From: Gemmatimonadota bacterium
GTDB taxonomy: Bacteria > Gemmatimonadota > Gemmatimonadetes > Longimicrobiales > Gaopeijiaceae
DNA length: 64,000 nucleotides
Reading direction: 5' to 3'
Assembly: GCA_009692205.1 (NCBI GenBank)
Contig: SHZR01000011.1
Location: forward strand, 1-64,000
A program made the position numbers and the translations under genes. This document shows, piece by piece, positions 1-7,636 of this stretch. The stretch's first letter is position 1. Every line of letters begins with the position of its first letter. The notes under the pieces were generated by a model, which did not search any database, was not told the origin of the DNA, and saw only the letters and a list, made by a program, of their open reading frames with translations.

Positions 1-1
1 G

Positions 2-100
2 GAGATCTGGGAGCGCGCGCACGACGTGGGGCCTGCGGTCTGGAACATCCTCTCGAAGACGCGCTCGCGGGCGCGCACCGCAGCGGGCTCCGGCGGTTGA
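2..100 (+). CDS. 3' end of an unidentified gene (partial)
   Basis: An open frame enters from the left edge and ends at TGA 98-100, giving the last 32 residues of a protein (begins EIWERAHDVGPAVWNILSK and ends in a basic, Gly-rich tail). Codon choice is strongly GC3 as in the neighbouring genes, which favours a real coding end. Too little is present to name a family. The TTGACA of the putative tRNA promoter overlaps its stop codon. Confidence 0.4.
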   Translation, partial: EIWERAHDVGPAVWNILSKTRSRARTAAGSGG

Positions 101-125
101 CACCCCGGCAGGGGCCCCTTTGATT
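97..125 (+). promoter_or_regulatory. Putative sigma-70 promoter of tRNA-Asn
   Basis: A perfect -35 box TTGACA at 97-102 is followed after 17 bp by TTGATT at 120-125, a weak -10 match. It lies about 30 bp upstream of the tRNA and has no other gene to serve. The call rests on the -35 box and spacing only. Confidence 0.4.
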
Positions 126-155
126 GAGCCCCGCTCGCGCCCCGCGCGGGCCCAG

Positions 156-228
156 TCCGGCGTAGCTCAGTTGGTAGAGCAGGCGACTGTTAATCGCCGG
201 GTCGCAGGTTCGAGTCCTGCCGCCGGAG
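156..228 (+). tRNA. tRNA-Asn (anticodon GTT)
   Basis: A 73-nt cloverleaf can be folded by eye. The acceptor stem TCCGGCG (156-162) pairs with CGCCGGA (221-227), with discriminator G228. The D arm contains AGTTGGTAGA. The anticodon stem GGCGA/TCGCC encloses loop CTGTTAA, with anticodon GTT at 189-191. The T arm is GCAGG-TTCGAGT-CCTGC. The 3' CCA is not encoded. The GTT anticodon reads AAC/AAU, hence asparagine. Confidence 0.97.
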
Positions 229-253
229 TCCTCAGCGCCTCGTCCGTCGCGCC

Positions 254-817
254 TCACTTCGCCCGGTCGAGATACTCCCCGGTGTTGGGGTTCACGCGCA
301 CCTTCTCGCCCGACTGGATGAACTCGGGCACGTTCACCGTGGCTCCGTTGGAGAGCTTCGCCGGCTTGAACGACGCGGTCTTGGTCGCGGACTTCATCAC
401 CGGCGCGGTCTCCACGATCTCGAGCACGAGCGAGTTCGGCAACTCCACGCTGATCGGCCGGCCATCGAAGTACTCCGCGGTGACCTTCATCCCGTCCGCC
501 ATCCACTGGGCGTGGTCGCCGAGCGCCTCCTCGTCCAACTCGTACTGGTCGTAGGTCTCGGTGTTCATGAAGTGGAACGAGGTCGCGTCGCGATACATGT
601 ACTGGAGCTCGTGCGTTTCCATGTGCGCCTGATCGATCGAGTCGCTCGCGCGGAAGCGGTGCTCCACGGTCGCCCCCGTCTTGAGCTTTCGCATCTTGGC
701 GTGCACCATCGCGCGCAGGTTGCCCGGCGTGTGGTGTTGGAACTCGATGACGCGGCACGGCTCGCCGTTGAACATGATGGACATGCCGCGACGAAGGCTG
801 GTGGCGGGGATCGACAT
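254..817 (-). CDS. efp: Elongation factor P
   Basis: EF-P binds the ribosome between P and E sites and relieves stalling at polyproline stretches. The 187-residue product has the family length, the N-terminal KOW-like barrel (start SIPATSLRRGM, then FNGEPCRVIEF and KMRKLKTG) and the C-terminal OB domains ending GEYLDRAK. The frame is open further upstream to 979, but the ATG at 817 gives the usual N-terminus and is preferred. The tip loop normally carrying modified Lys34 reads TPGNLR, so the residue after PG is Asn33, not Lys or Arg. No modification enzyme (EpmA, EarP, YmfI) is nearby. The gene is monocistronic and faces the tRNA. Confidence 0.95.
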   Translation of the reverse strand: MSIPATSLRRGMSIMFNGEPCRVIEFQHHTPGNLRAMVHAKMRKLKTGATVEHRFRASDSIDQAHMETHELQYMYRDATSFHFMNTETYDQYELDEEALGDHAQWMADGMKVTAEYFDGRPISVELPNSLVLEIVETAPVMKSATKTASFKPAKLSNGATVNVPEFIQSGEKVRVNPNTGEYLDRAK

Positions 818-970
818 GGCGTGAAGTCCGGGATGACGGGTGGCTGCACGAGGGGGCTCCATGCTCCCGCGCGGCCGACAATCTAGGGTGGCGCGAGGCG
901 CCTGCCGAGGCGCGCGCTGTGCTGCCCCGCGCCGGCAGGCTTGGCAACGATGCGTCAAGACGATACTACT

Positions 971-989
971 TAATGTCATGTTGACATTA
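971..989. promoter_or_regulatory. Palindromic operator upstream of the modABC regulator
   Basis: TAATGTCA (971-978) and TGACATTA (982-989) form a perfect 8-bp inverted repeat with a 3-bp centre. It is AT-rich in a GC-rich background and lies 30 bp upstream of the regulator gene starting at 1020, and between that gene and the divergent efp. The symmetry and position suggest the binding site of the adjacent HTH regulator, probably for autoregulation of the mod operon. The assignment of binder is inference. Confidence 0.55.
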
Positions 990-1019
990 CAGATGGCCGA
1001 AAGGCCGCGCCGTTAGGCC

Positions 1020-2141
1020 ATGACGGAGCCCCGCCTCGACAACTCGGTCCGGCGACGCCGCGAGGAGCTGAGCCTGTCGCAGCAGGCACTCGCCGAGCTC
1101 GTGGGAGTGAGCAGGCAGGCCGTCATCGCCATCGAGCAGGGGCGGCAGGTGCCCTCGACGGCGCTCGGCCTGCGGCTGGCGCAGGCCCTGCGCTCGAGCG
1201 TGGAGAGGCTCTTCAGCCTGGCCGGCTCGGAAGGCGTGATGGCGCGCCTCGCTCCCGCCCCCGAGCCTGCGGGCTTGCAGGTGCGTGGCGACCGGGTCGC
1301 GCTCGGAGAGATCGATGGCAGGTGGTCGGCGCATCGCCTCCCGCCGGACGCGCCCGTCGCCGCCGATGGCATCGTCGCTGGCGGGGCGGGCAGCCGAACC
1401 GCCCTGATACGGCCGCTCGCCGATGCGAGCTATCTGCGGAGGAACGTCCTCGTCGCCGGCTGCGCGCCCCTCCTCGGCACCCTCGCGCAGCGCGTCGGCA
1501 CGCGATTCGGCGACGCCCGAGCCACCTGGCTGGCTTCGAACAGCCGCCGCTCGCTCGATCTCCTCCACGCGCGGCTCGTGCACGTCGCCGGGGTTCACCT
1601 CTCGGAGGCCGGCTCGGGCGTGGACCACGCCGCCGTGGTCCGCGAGCGGTTCCCGGGGGAGCGTATGCTGATCGTGAACCTCACGCGGTGGCGTCAGGGT
1701 CTCGTCGTGCCCCCGGGCAATCCACTCGCCCTGCGCTCCGCGGCCGACCTATTGCGGCCGGGACTCCGGCTCGCTCGCCGCGAGGCGGGCGCCGGTGCGT
1801 ACAAGCTGCTCCGTAGGCTCCTCGAGCACGAGGGAGCGGACGAGGCGCCGCTGTTCGGGCCGTCCGCTTCGGGGCACGCCGAGGTCGCGCAACTGGTCCG
1901 CTGCGGTGCCGCGGACGTGGGCGTCGCGATCGAGAGCGTCGCGCTGGCAGCCGGCCTCGGGTTCGTGCCGCTCGCCGAGGAGCGCTTCGACCTCGTCGTG
2001 CCGGCCGCGCTCGCCGAGACCGCCCCGGTCGCCCGGCTGCTCGAGGCGCTCGACGACCCGGGGTTCCGTACGGAAGCGGCCCATCTTCCGGGCTACGACG
2101 TCGCGCTCGCCGGCCACGTCACGACGCTCGACGCCGCATGA
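1020..2141 (+). CDS. XRE-family regulator fused to a molybdate-binding-like (PBP) domain
   Basis: The 373-residue protein has an N-terminal XRE helix-turn-helix at about residues 8-62 (SLSQQALAELVGVSRQAVI) and a C-terminal periplasmic-binding-protein-like domain at about 130-360, of the kind grouped as COG1910. Such proteins bind oxyanion or cofactor ligand in the cytoplasm and control transport genes. Its stop overlaps the modA start (ATGA), so it is the first gene of a regulator-modABC operon. It likely replaces ModE as molybdate sensor here. A perfect palindrome 30 bp upstream is a candidate operator. The ligand is inferred from the neighbours and could also be tungstate. Confidence 0.82.
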   Translation: MTEPRLDNSVRRRREELSLSQQALAELVGVSRQAVIAIEQGRQVPSTALGLRLAQALRSSVERLFSLAGSEGVMARLAPAPEPAGLQVRGDRVALGEIDGRWSAHRLPPDAPVAADGIVAGGAGSRTALIRPLADASYLRRNVLVAGCAPLLGTLAQRVGTRFGDARATWLASNSRRSLDLLHARLVHVAGVHLSEAGSGVDHAAVVRERFPGERMLIVNLTRWRQGLVVPPGNPLALRSAADLLRPGLRLARREAGAGAYKLLRRLLEHEGADEAPLFGPSASGHAEVAQLVRCGAADVGVAIESVALAAGLGFVPLAEERFDLVVPAALAETAPVARLLEALDDPGFRTEAAHLPGYDVALAGHVTTLDAA

Positions 2142-2899
2142 GACGTACGTCCGTTGCCACGGTGCTCGCCGTCGTGTTCGCCGCGTGCGAGGCGCCCCCC
2201 GAGTCCGGGACGCTCAGCGTCTACGCCGCGTCGTCGCTCACGGACGCGTTCAGCGAGCTCGAAACGACATTCGAAGCGGCGCATCCGGACATCGATGTCT
2301 CGGTGACCTACGCCGGAAGCCAGATCCTCCGGCTCCAGATCGAGCAGGGCGCGCCAGCAGACGTGTTCGCCTCGGCGAACCCCGAGCACATGGAGGCGCT
2401 CGTGGACTCCGGCCTCGTGGCCGAGAGCCGCGTCTTCGTGCAGAACGAGCTGGTGATCATCGTGCCGTTGGATAACCCGGCGGGGATCGAGTCCCTGGAG
2501 GACCTCCCCGAGGCGAGCCGCCTCGTCATCGGCACGGCCAACGTTCCGGTCGGTCGGTACACGCGCGACGTGTTGCGGCTGGCAGCCCCATCGTTGGGTG
2601 AGGGCTTCGAGGCCATCGTCTTGTCCCGGGTCGCGTCGGAGGAGAGCAACGTCCGGCTCGCGCGGGCGAAGGTGGAGCTCGGAGAGGCCGACGCGGCCAT
2701 CGTCTATCGCTCCGATGCAGGCTCGTCGGATCGGGTGCGCGTCATTGCGATCCCCTCCGAGTTCAATGTGATCGCCGACTACCCGATCGGCGTGCTTCGG
2801 CGCACCACCGTTCCCGCCACGGCCGGGGCGTGGGTGGACCTTCTCATGTCCCCAGAGGGTCGGGCGGTTCTGGCGCGGCACGGGTTCATCGTCGAGTGA
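2138..2899 (+). CDS. modA: Molybdate ABC transporter, substrate-binding lipoprotein
   Basis: This is the extracytoplasmic binding protein that captures molybdate and delivers it to ModB. Its 253 residues start with a lipoprotein signal whose lipobox ends at Cys17 (VVFAAC), followed by the ModA hallmark [13 protein letters not shown], where the first Ser pair contacts oxyanion. Later segments [15 protein letters not shown] and [10 protein letters not shown] also fit ModA. Start ATG overlaps the regulator stop by 4 bp and its stop overlaps the modB GTG, so translation is coupled across the operon. A lipid anchor instead of a free periplasmic form is unusual for diderm ModA but common in lipoprotein-rich phyla. 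Confidence 0.92.
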   Translation: MRRTSVATVLAVVFAACEAPPESGTLSVYAASSLTDAFSELETTFEAAHPDIDVSVTYAGSQILRLQIEQGAPADVFASANPEHMEALVDSGLVAESRVFVQNELVIIVPLDNPAGIESLEDLPEASRLVIGTANVPVGRYTRDVLRLAAPSLGEGFEAIVLSRVASEESNVRLARAKVELGEADAAIVYRSDAGSSDRVRVIAIPSEFNVIADYPIGVLRRTTVPATAGAWVDLLMSPEGRAVLARHGFIVE

Positions 2900-3720
2900 G
2901 CGCCGCGGGCGCGGCGCGACGGGATCCCTCGGGCCGGTGGCTGCTCGCGCTCGCCGCCGCGCCCATCCTGCTGCTGCTCGTCGTTCCGCTGATCGGGCTC
3001 GCGCTCGCCTCCTCGCCCGCAGACCTGGCGGTCGGGGTGCGTAGCCCGCTCTTCGCGCCGGCGCTTTGGCTGAGCGCACGCACGACGGTCGTGAGCCTCG
3101 CGCTGGTGGTCGCGACCGGGACTCCGCTCGCGTGGTGGATGGCCACCGGCTCGGGGCGGGGGACCCGCGTGGTCGAAGCGCTGGTGGACCTGCCGATCGT
3201 CGTCCCTCCCGCCGTCGTCGGCATCGCGCTCCTCGAGACGTTCGGGCGGAGCGGCCTTTTCGGGGTGCAGCTCGGCGCGCTCGGCATCCAGGTGCCGTTC
3301 ACGACGCTGGCCGTCGTGCTCGCCCAGGTCGTGGTCTCCGCCCCGTTCTACGTGCAGGCAGCCGCGGCGGCGTTCCGTCGCGTCGAGCCCGACCTGCTGA
3401 TCGTGGCGCGCACGCTCGGGCAGTCGCAGCGCGGCGCGTTCCTGCGGGTGGCGGTGCCGATCGCGCTCCCGGGGCTCGTCGGCGGTGCTGCGCTCGCCTG
3501 GGCCCGCGCGCTCGGGGAGTTCGGCGCGACGCTGCTGTTCGCGGGCAACCTTCCCGGCACGACGCAGACGATGCCGCTCGCGATCTACATGGCGCTCGAA
3601 TCCGACGTGCGCGTCGCGGTCGCGATCTCGCTCGTTCTGGCAGCCGTCGCGATGCTGCTCCTGTTCGCCCTGCGCGCGGCGCCCAGTGTGTGGGCGAGCA
3701 TCACGCGAGGTGAGCGGTGA
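2896..3720 (+). CDS. modB: Molybdate ABC transporter permease
   Basis: This is the integral membrane subunit of the molybdate importer. The 274-residue product has about five hydrophobic helices and the permease EAA-type loop with the ModB signature near the C-terminus: [14 protein letters not shown], then the threonine-rich [10 protein letters not shown]. The GTG at 2896 is chosen as start because it overlaps the modA stop in a GTGA arrangement like the other joints of this operon. The frame is also open upstream to 2830 but that part has no membrane character. The next gene, modC, begins inside its stop codon. Confidence 0.92.
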   Translation: MSAAGAARRDPSGRWLLALAAAPILLLLVVPLIGLALASSPADLAVGVRSPLFAPALWLSARTTVVSLALVVATGTPLAWWMATGSGRGTRVVEALVDLPIVVPPAVVGIALLETFGRSGLFGVQLGALGIQVPFTTLAVVLAQVVVSAPFYVQAAAAAFRRVEPDLLIVARTLGQSQRGAFLRVAVPIALPGLVGGAALAWARALGEFGATLLFAGNLPGTTQTMPLAIYMALESDVRVAVAISLVLAAVAMLLLFALRAAPSVWASITRGER

Positions 3721-4430
3721 GCTGGCACGTGGCCGTCCGCATGCGCCTCGGGTCACTCGACCTCGACGTCGACATCCAGGGCGGCGACGCGCCCGTCGCG
3801 CTCATCGGACCGAACGGCTCGGGCAAGACGACGCTGCTGCGCACGATCGCCGGCGCGCACCGGCCCGACTCCGGGTTCATTCGGGTCGGCGCCGAGCGCG
3901 TGTTCGACGCGGAAGCCGGCGTCGATCTGGCGCCCGAGCGGCGACACGTGGGCTACGTGCCGCAGGGCTACGGACTGTTCCCGCACCTCAGCGCGCTCGA
4001 CAACGTCGCGTTCTCGTGGCTCGCGCGCGGGGTTTCGCGCGCGGAGCGGCGCCGCGCCGGCCTTGGGCTCATGGAGCGCATGGGGTGTGCACATCTGGCC
4101 GACCGGACGCCGTGGGGTCTCTCGGGCGGGGAGCAGCAGCGGGTGGCGCTCGCCCGGGCGCTCACCGTCGATCCGAGGATCCTGCTACTCGACGAGCCTC
4201 TGGCCGCGCTCGACGCCCAGGCTCGACGCGCGGTTCGGGGCCATCTGGCCGAGCACCTCGCCGCGCGGCCCGGCCCGGCGATCGTCGTGTCCCACGAGGC
4301 GCGCGACGTGTGGGCACTAGGCGCCGACGTGCACGCGATCGAGGCCGGGCGCATCGTCCAGAGCGGCTCCGCCGAGGCGCTCGCGAAGTCGCCCGCGACG
4401 GAGTTCGTGGCGGCGTTCTTCGAGGCGTAG
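3717..4430 (+). CDS. modC: Molybdate ABC transporter ATP-binding protein, short form
   Basis: This ATPase drives ModB. The 237-residue product shows Walker A GPNGSGKT (31-38), the signature [15 protein letters not shown] (about 135), Walker B ILLLDEP with D-loop, and the H-loop VVSHEARDV. It ends soon after the nucleotide-binding domain, so the C-terminal TOBE (MOP) regulatory domain found in ModC of about 350 residues is missing. Molybdate feedback may therefore come only from the upstream regulator. Start GTG overlaps the modB stop. It is the last gene of the regulator-modABC unit. Confidence 0.9.
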   Translation: MSWHVAVRMRLGSLDLDVDIQGGDAPVALIGPNGSGKTTLLRTIAGAHRPDSGFIRVGAERVFDAEAGVDLAPERRHVGYVPQGYGLFPHLSALDNVAFSWLARGVSRAERRRAGLGLMERMGCAHLADRTPWGLSGGEQQRVALARALTVDPRILLLDEPLAALDAQARRAVRGHLAEHLAARPGPAIVVSHEARDVWALGADVHAIEAGRIVQSGSAEALAKSPATEFVAAFFEA

Positions 4431-4438
4431 GCGCACTC

Positions 4439-4508
4439 CTAAGCCCTTAGTTGACAGGTTTCGCACGGCGCGATACTCTACCCCTAAGTTCTTAGTTTAG
4501 GAGGTCGG
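4439..4508 (+). promoter_or_regulatory. blaI-type promoter flanked by two identical operators, plus RBS
   Basis: A near-consensus promoter, TTGACA at 4451-4456 and TACTCT at 4474-4479 with 17-bp spacing, is bracketed by two copies of CTAAG-N2-CTTAG: 4439-4450 directly upstream of the -35 and 4484-4495 just after the -10. A ribosome site AGGAGG (4499-4504) precedes ATG 4509. Twin dyads around the promoter are the classical layout for dimeric BlaI/MecI repressors. The operator spacing is 45 bp centre to centre, about four helical turns, allowing same-face binding. Confidence 0.8.
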
Positions 4509-4886
4509 ATGGAGATACGGTTCACGCCGCGCGAACTGGACATCATGGGCGTGCTGTGGAGTCGCGGGCCGTCCACCGTGGCCGAGGTTCGCGAGGCCAT
4601 CGAGGACGACCTCGCCTACAACACCGTCCTCACGATGCTCAAGATCCTCGAGGGCAAGGGATGGGTGTCCCGCACGCCCGAGGGGCGCGCGCATCGATAC
4701 GCCGCCAAGGTGGAGCGGGACGCCGCGGGCGAGAGCGCCCTGGCCCGCGTGAGGAAGCGCCTCTTCGAGGACTCTCCCAGGGAGATGCTCCTTCACCTGG
4801 TCGATTCCGAGCTGGACGCCGACGAGCTCCGCGGCATGCGGGATCTATTGGACCGACGAATCCGTGACATGGAGGAGGACGCATGA
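4509..4886 (+). CDS. BlaI/MecI/CopY-family transcriptional repressor
   Basis: The 125-residue winged-helix protein has the family pattern: FTPRELDIMGVLWSRGPSTVAEV at the N-terminus, the recognition helix YNTVLTMLKILEGKGWV, and a C-terminal dimerisation helix region with REMLLHLVDSE. Members repress their own operon and are inactivated by cleavage when a partner M56 (BlaR1-like) sensor is activated. The two dyads around its promoter are the likely targets. It overlaps the M56 gene by 4 bp. Because that partner appears truncated, the induction route may be lost. No beta-lactamase gene is in the window, so the true stimulus is unknown. Confidence 0.9.
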   Translation: MEIRFTPRELDIMGVLWSRGPSTVAEVREAIEDDLAYNTVLTMLKILEGKGWVSRTPEGRAHRYAAKVERDAAGESALARVRKRLFEDSPREMLLHLVDSELDADELRGMRDLLDRRIRDMEEDA

Positions 4887-5851
4887 TCGCGTACGTGATG
4901 CTGTACACGGTTGCCGCAGGGCTGCCCATCCTGCTCGCGGCGCTGGCGGTGTCGTCCGTCCTCCGGCGATACGGAAGGTCGGAGAGAGGCGTTTGGCTGG
5001 CGGCGCTCGTGCTCGCGTTCGCGCTTCCGCTCGTCTCCCTGGTTCGACTCGGAGCCGGAAGCGCCGCCGCCTCAGGAGCTCTGCCCTCGACCGGCGTGAT
5101 CGGGCTGCCCGAAGTCGTGGCGATCCCCATCGAGCCGTCGGGTCTCGGGCTCGGCCTCGACGAGATCCTGCTCCTCGGCTGGCTCGCGGTCTCGGCGTTT
5201 CTCGTGCTTCGGTGGGCCGTCGGCTCGTTCCGACTCATGCGGGCACGGAGAGGATGGCACACGACGATGCTCGACGGAGTCTCCGTGTGGCTGACCGAGA
5301 ATCTCGGCCCGGCCGTCTCGGGAGTCATCCGGCCGCGGCTCCTCGTGCCATCGTGGATGCTCTCCATGCCCTGGGCACAACGTTCGCTCGTCCTGCTGCA
5401 TGAACAGGAGCATATCCGCGCTTGGGATCCGAGGTCATGCGGGGAATCTCTCCCTCGCCCCGGGCCTCAGCCATGTCCGAATGCGCCTCCCCGCGCGAAC
5501 GGCTCGGCGGGGTCGATCCTCAGTTCTCCACCGTCGCCGGATCCACCCGCGTCGGCGTCGCCGCCCCCGACACGATCGTCTCGGCCGCGCGCGCGATCGC
5601 ACGGATCGTGCTCACGAGGTGCGCCATGTCGAGCGTCGCGACCTCGTCGCTCACGCGGTGGTAGTCCGGGTCCGTGTCGATGGGGGTCGTCGAGATGGAG
5701 TGCGCCGGCACGCCGAGACGCGCGAGCGTCACGTTGTCGGAGCGCGAGAACAGCCGGTAGCTGGGATACGGGTCCGCCACGAATCGGTAGCCGGTCCCGT
5801 TGGCGGCCTGCTGCACGATCTGCCCGAAGGTGGACTGATCGAAGCCGGTGA
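4883..5851 (+). CDS. BlaR1-like M56 metallopeptidase, C-terminally lost (probable pseudogene)
   Basis: The first about 184 residues look like a BlaR1/M56 sensor protease: three hydrophobic segments (about 3-25, 37-57, 93-113), a juxtamembrane loop, and the zinc motif HEQEH followed by IRAWDPR. Normally a further membrane helix and the catalytic-domain remainder follow. Here similarity stops near 5435, and the still-open frame runs as Pro/Arg/Ser-rich nonsense into the 3' end of the oppositely oriented M28 gene (overlap 5520-5851). This looks like a deletion that removed the rest of the gene. Start ATG overlaps the blaI stop. Function as an inducible sensor is unlikely. Confidence 0.6.
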   Translation: MIAYVMLYTVAAGLPILLAALAVSSVLRRYGRSERGVWLAALVLAFALPLVSLVRLGAGSAAASGALPSTGVIGLPEVVAIPIEPSGLGLGLDEILLLGWLAVSAFLVLRWAVGSFRLMRARRGWHTTMLDGVSVWLTENLGPAVSGVIRPRLLVPSWMLSMPWAQRSLVLLHEQEHIRAWDPRSCGESLPRPGPQPCPNAPPRANGSAGSILSSPPSPDPPASASPPPTRSSRPRARSHGSCSRGAPCRASRPRRSRGGSPGPCRWGSSRWSAPARRDARASRCRSARTAGSWDTGPPRIGSRSRWRPAARSARRWTDRSR

Positions 5852-6863
5852 TCCACGCCGTGTTGGGCCCTGACGCGGCGGGCTTGCCGATCATCTCGAT
5901 GTTGAACATCGCGACGATCTGGTCGGCATCGAGCTGCCTGGAGTAGTGGCGCGAGCCGAAGCCGCCGGCCTCCTCGGCAGTGAAAGCCGCGAACAAGAGC
6001 GTGCGCTCGGGCGTGCCGCGCGCGGCGAAGTGCTTCGCGAGCGCCACCACCGCGGCCGTTCCCGAAGCGTCGTCGTTCGCACCATTGCCGATCGAATCTC
6101 CGAAGAGCGGTCGCTCGAAGCCGATGTGGTCGTAGTGCGAGGAGAAGAGCACGAACTCGTCGGTCCTGCGGCCGGGTAGCACGCCGACGACGTTGGCGAT
6201 CGGCTCCATGACGTCGCTGGCCGTGTGCGAGACCTGATAGGTGGCGTCGGGTCCCGCGGTGACCAGCCCCAGCACCACGGCGGCGCCTACGGCATCGGAC
6301 AACACGCGCACCGGTCGTCGGAAGATCTGCACGAGCGAGCCGAACCCCTCACGATGCGCCTCGTCGATGAGCACCAAGGCGTCGAACCCCGCGTTCGCCA
6401 CGCTCGTGACGGTCGTGAGAACGTCGTCGTCGGGACCGACGATGATCACGGGCACGTCCCCGGTGCGCCAATTGATGGAGCCGCCCCCGAGACGCATCGC
6501 GATCTGGTTCGGGAAGAGCGGACGTCCGTTCACGATCACGCGTCCCTCACCAGCCGTCAGCGTGCGGGTGCTGAAGCGCTGGAGATAGTTCTCGGCGCCC
6601 GCGGGGCTCTGGAGCCCGGCCGCGGCGAACTCGCGGGCGAGAAATTCGGCGGCGCGGACCGCATAGGGTGAGTATGCATCGCGGCCGCCCATGTCGTCGC
6701 TCGCCAGCGTGTTGATCACGCGCTCCACCAGTGCGCGATCGACATCGGGTGTTTGCTGCGCCACGGAGGCTGCCGCCGGTGCACAGCTGGCTGCCAGGAA
6801 CACCAGGGCGCCCACCGTCGGATGAAGCCCACGCACGCGCGTCGGTCTGACGAACATGTCCAT
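5520..6863 (-). CDS. Secreted M28-family zinc aminopeptidase
   Basis: The 447-residue exported peptidase has an N-terminal signal region with hydrophobic core GALVFLAASCAPAAA, then an M28 domain. Metal and catalytic motifs are in order: SSHYDHIG (about 240), NGANDDASG, the catalytic pair in FTAEEAGG, NIEMIGK (Glu in the place of the more usual Asp) and YHRVSDEV near the C-terminus. Such enzymes release amino acids from peptides in the periplasm or outside. The Cys in SCAPAA could be a lipidation site. It follows the phospholipid operon on the same strand after a 41-bp gap with a small tandem repeat, so read-through is possible. Confidence 0.9.
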   Translation of the reverse strand: MDMFVRPTRVRGLHPTVGALVFLAASCAPAAASVAQQTPDVDRALVERVINTLASDDMGGRDAYSPYAVRAAEFLAREFAAAGLQSPAGAENYLQRFSTRTLTAGEGRVIVNGRPLFPNQIAMRLGGGSINWRTGDVPVIIVGPDDDVLTTVTSVANAGFDALVLIDEAHREGFGSLVQIFRRPVRVLSDAVGAAVVLGLVTAGPDATYQVSHTASDVMEPIANVVGVLPGRRTDEFVLFSSHYDHIGFERPLFGDSIGNGANDDASGTAAVVALAKHFAARGTPERTLLFAAFTAEEAGGFGSRHYSRQLDADQIVAMFNIEMIGKPAASGPNTAWITGFDQSTFGQIVQQAANGTGYRFVADPYPSYRLFSRSDNVTLARLGVPAHSISTTPIDTDPDYHRVSDEVATLDMAHLVSTIRAIARAAETIVSGAATPTRVDPATVEN

Positions 6864-6876
6864 CCCTCGTGTTGAA

Positions 6877-6904
6877 TTACTTCAGTTGCGTTACTTCGGT
6901 TGCG
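6877..6904. repeat. Two-copy 14-bp tandem repeat
   Basis: TTACTTCAGTTGCG (6877-6890) is followed at once by TTACTTCGGTTGCG (6891-6904), with a third degraded copy running into the end of the next gene. It sits in the 41-bp gap between the CDP-alcohol transferase and the M28 peptidase genes. Only replication slippage needs to be invoked. Confidence 0.6.
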
Positions 6905-7636
6905 TCACTGCAGCCGCTTCGCGATCCAGACGGTGCGATACGCCGCCGTGCCGATGGTTCCCACTGCCACGAGCGTCATCAGCACCAAGAGAAGCGCGCC
7001 CTGCGACCAGCCCGACCCGGCCGCCACGATCGGATCGAGAATCCCTCCGAACCCAATGAGAAGCAAGCGCTCGGCCCTCTGCATGACACCGACCTTACAG
7101 ACCACACCCACGCTCTCGCCGCGCGCGCGTGCGTAGCTCACGAGCAGCGAGCCGCCGAGTCCGGCCGTCACCACCGCGAGCGCGGGCGTCGACGCTTGGA
7201 AGTACACCGCGAGCCCGACGAAGGCCCCCACCTCGGCGAAGCGATCGAGCGTCGAGTCCAGGAACGCGCCGCGCGGGCCCTCGACGCCCTGCGCACGTGC
7301 GATGCGGCCATCGAGGACGTCCGCGCCGCCGCCGAGCAGCACGGCCCACCCCCCCAGGCCGAGCCTCCCCGTCGCGAACGCCACGCCGGCAGCGACGCCG
7401 AACGCCACCCCCAAGAGGTTGAACGCTGTCGGCGAAAGCCGGAGACTCAACGCGAGGCGCTCGACGGGGCCGGCGAACCAGTAGAACCAGTTCCGCACGA
7501 AGCCCCCGAGCACGAAGGACCCCCGTTGCGCGATCTCGAGGGGATCGCGGCGGCCCGCGGCGCGCGCGGCGTAGATAGGCATCGATGCCAGCGCGCCCCC
7601 AAAGAACCCCAGCAGGATCGCCAGGTCGGTCCTCAC
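6905..7636 (-). CDS. CDP-alcohol phosphatidyltransferase family membrane enzyme
   Basis: The 243-residue multi-helix protein carries the family signature D-G-x2-A-R-x8-G-x3-D-x3-D as DGRIAR (109-114) to GAFLDSTLD (123-131), which binds the metal ions and the CDP moiety. Family members transfer a phosphatidyl group from CDP-diacylglycerol to an alcohol such as glycerol-3-phosphate or inositol phosphate; the acceptor cannot be read from the sequence. GTG 7636 is chosen as start: it has AAAGGAGAT upstream and overlaps the stop of the preceding CDP-DAG-synthase-like gene (GTGA). The operon PlsC-like, Tam41-like, CDP-alcohol transferase gives three consecutive steps of phospholipid synthesis. Confidence 0.88.
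   Translation of the reverse strand: MRTDLAILLGFFGGALASMPIYAARAAGRRDPLEIAQRGSFVLGGFVRNWFYWFAGPVERLALSLRLSPTAFNLLGVAFGVAAGVAFATGRLGLGGWAVLLGGGADVLDGRIARAQGVEGPRGAFLDSTLDRFAEVGAFVGLAVYFQASTPALAVVTAGLGGSLLVSYARARGESVGVVCKVGVMQRAERLLLIGFGGILDPIVAAGSGWSQGALLLVLMTLVAVGTIGTAAYRTVWIAKRLQ

Noticed and set aside
818-979. N-terminal extension of EF-P to an ATG at 979
   Set aside because: The added 54 residues are Arg/Ala-rich shadow-like sequence; EF-P begins canonically at 817 and the extension would run through the regulator's palindrome.
2830-2895. Longer ModB start at 2830
   Set aside because: It would overlap modA by 70 bp and adds a non-hydrophobic stretch; GTG 2896 forms the same 4-bp overlap as the other operon joints.
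5520-5851. Functional antisense-overlapping C-terminus of the M56 protein
   Set aside because: Its composition (Pro, Arg, Ser runs) is that expected from reading antisense to a GC-rich gene, and no M56 features remain.
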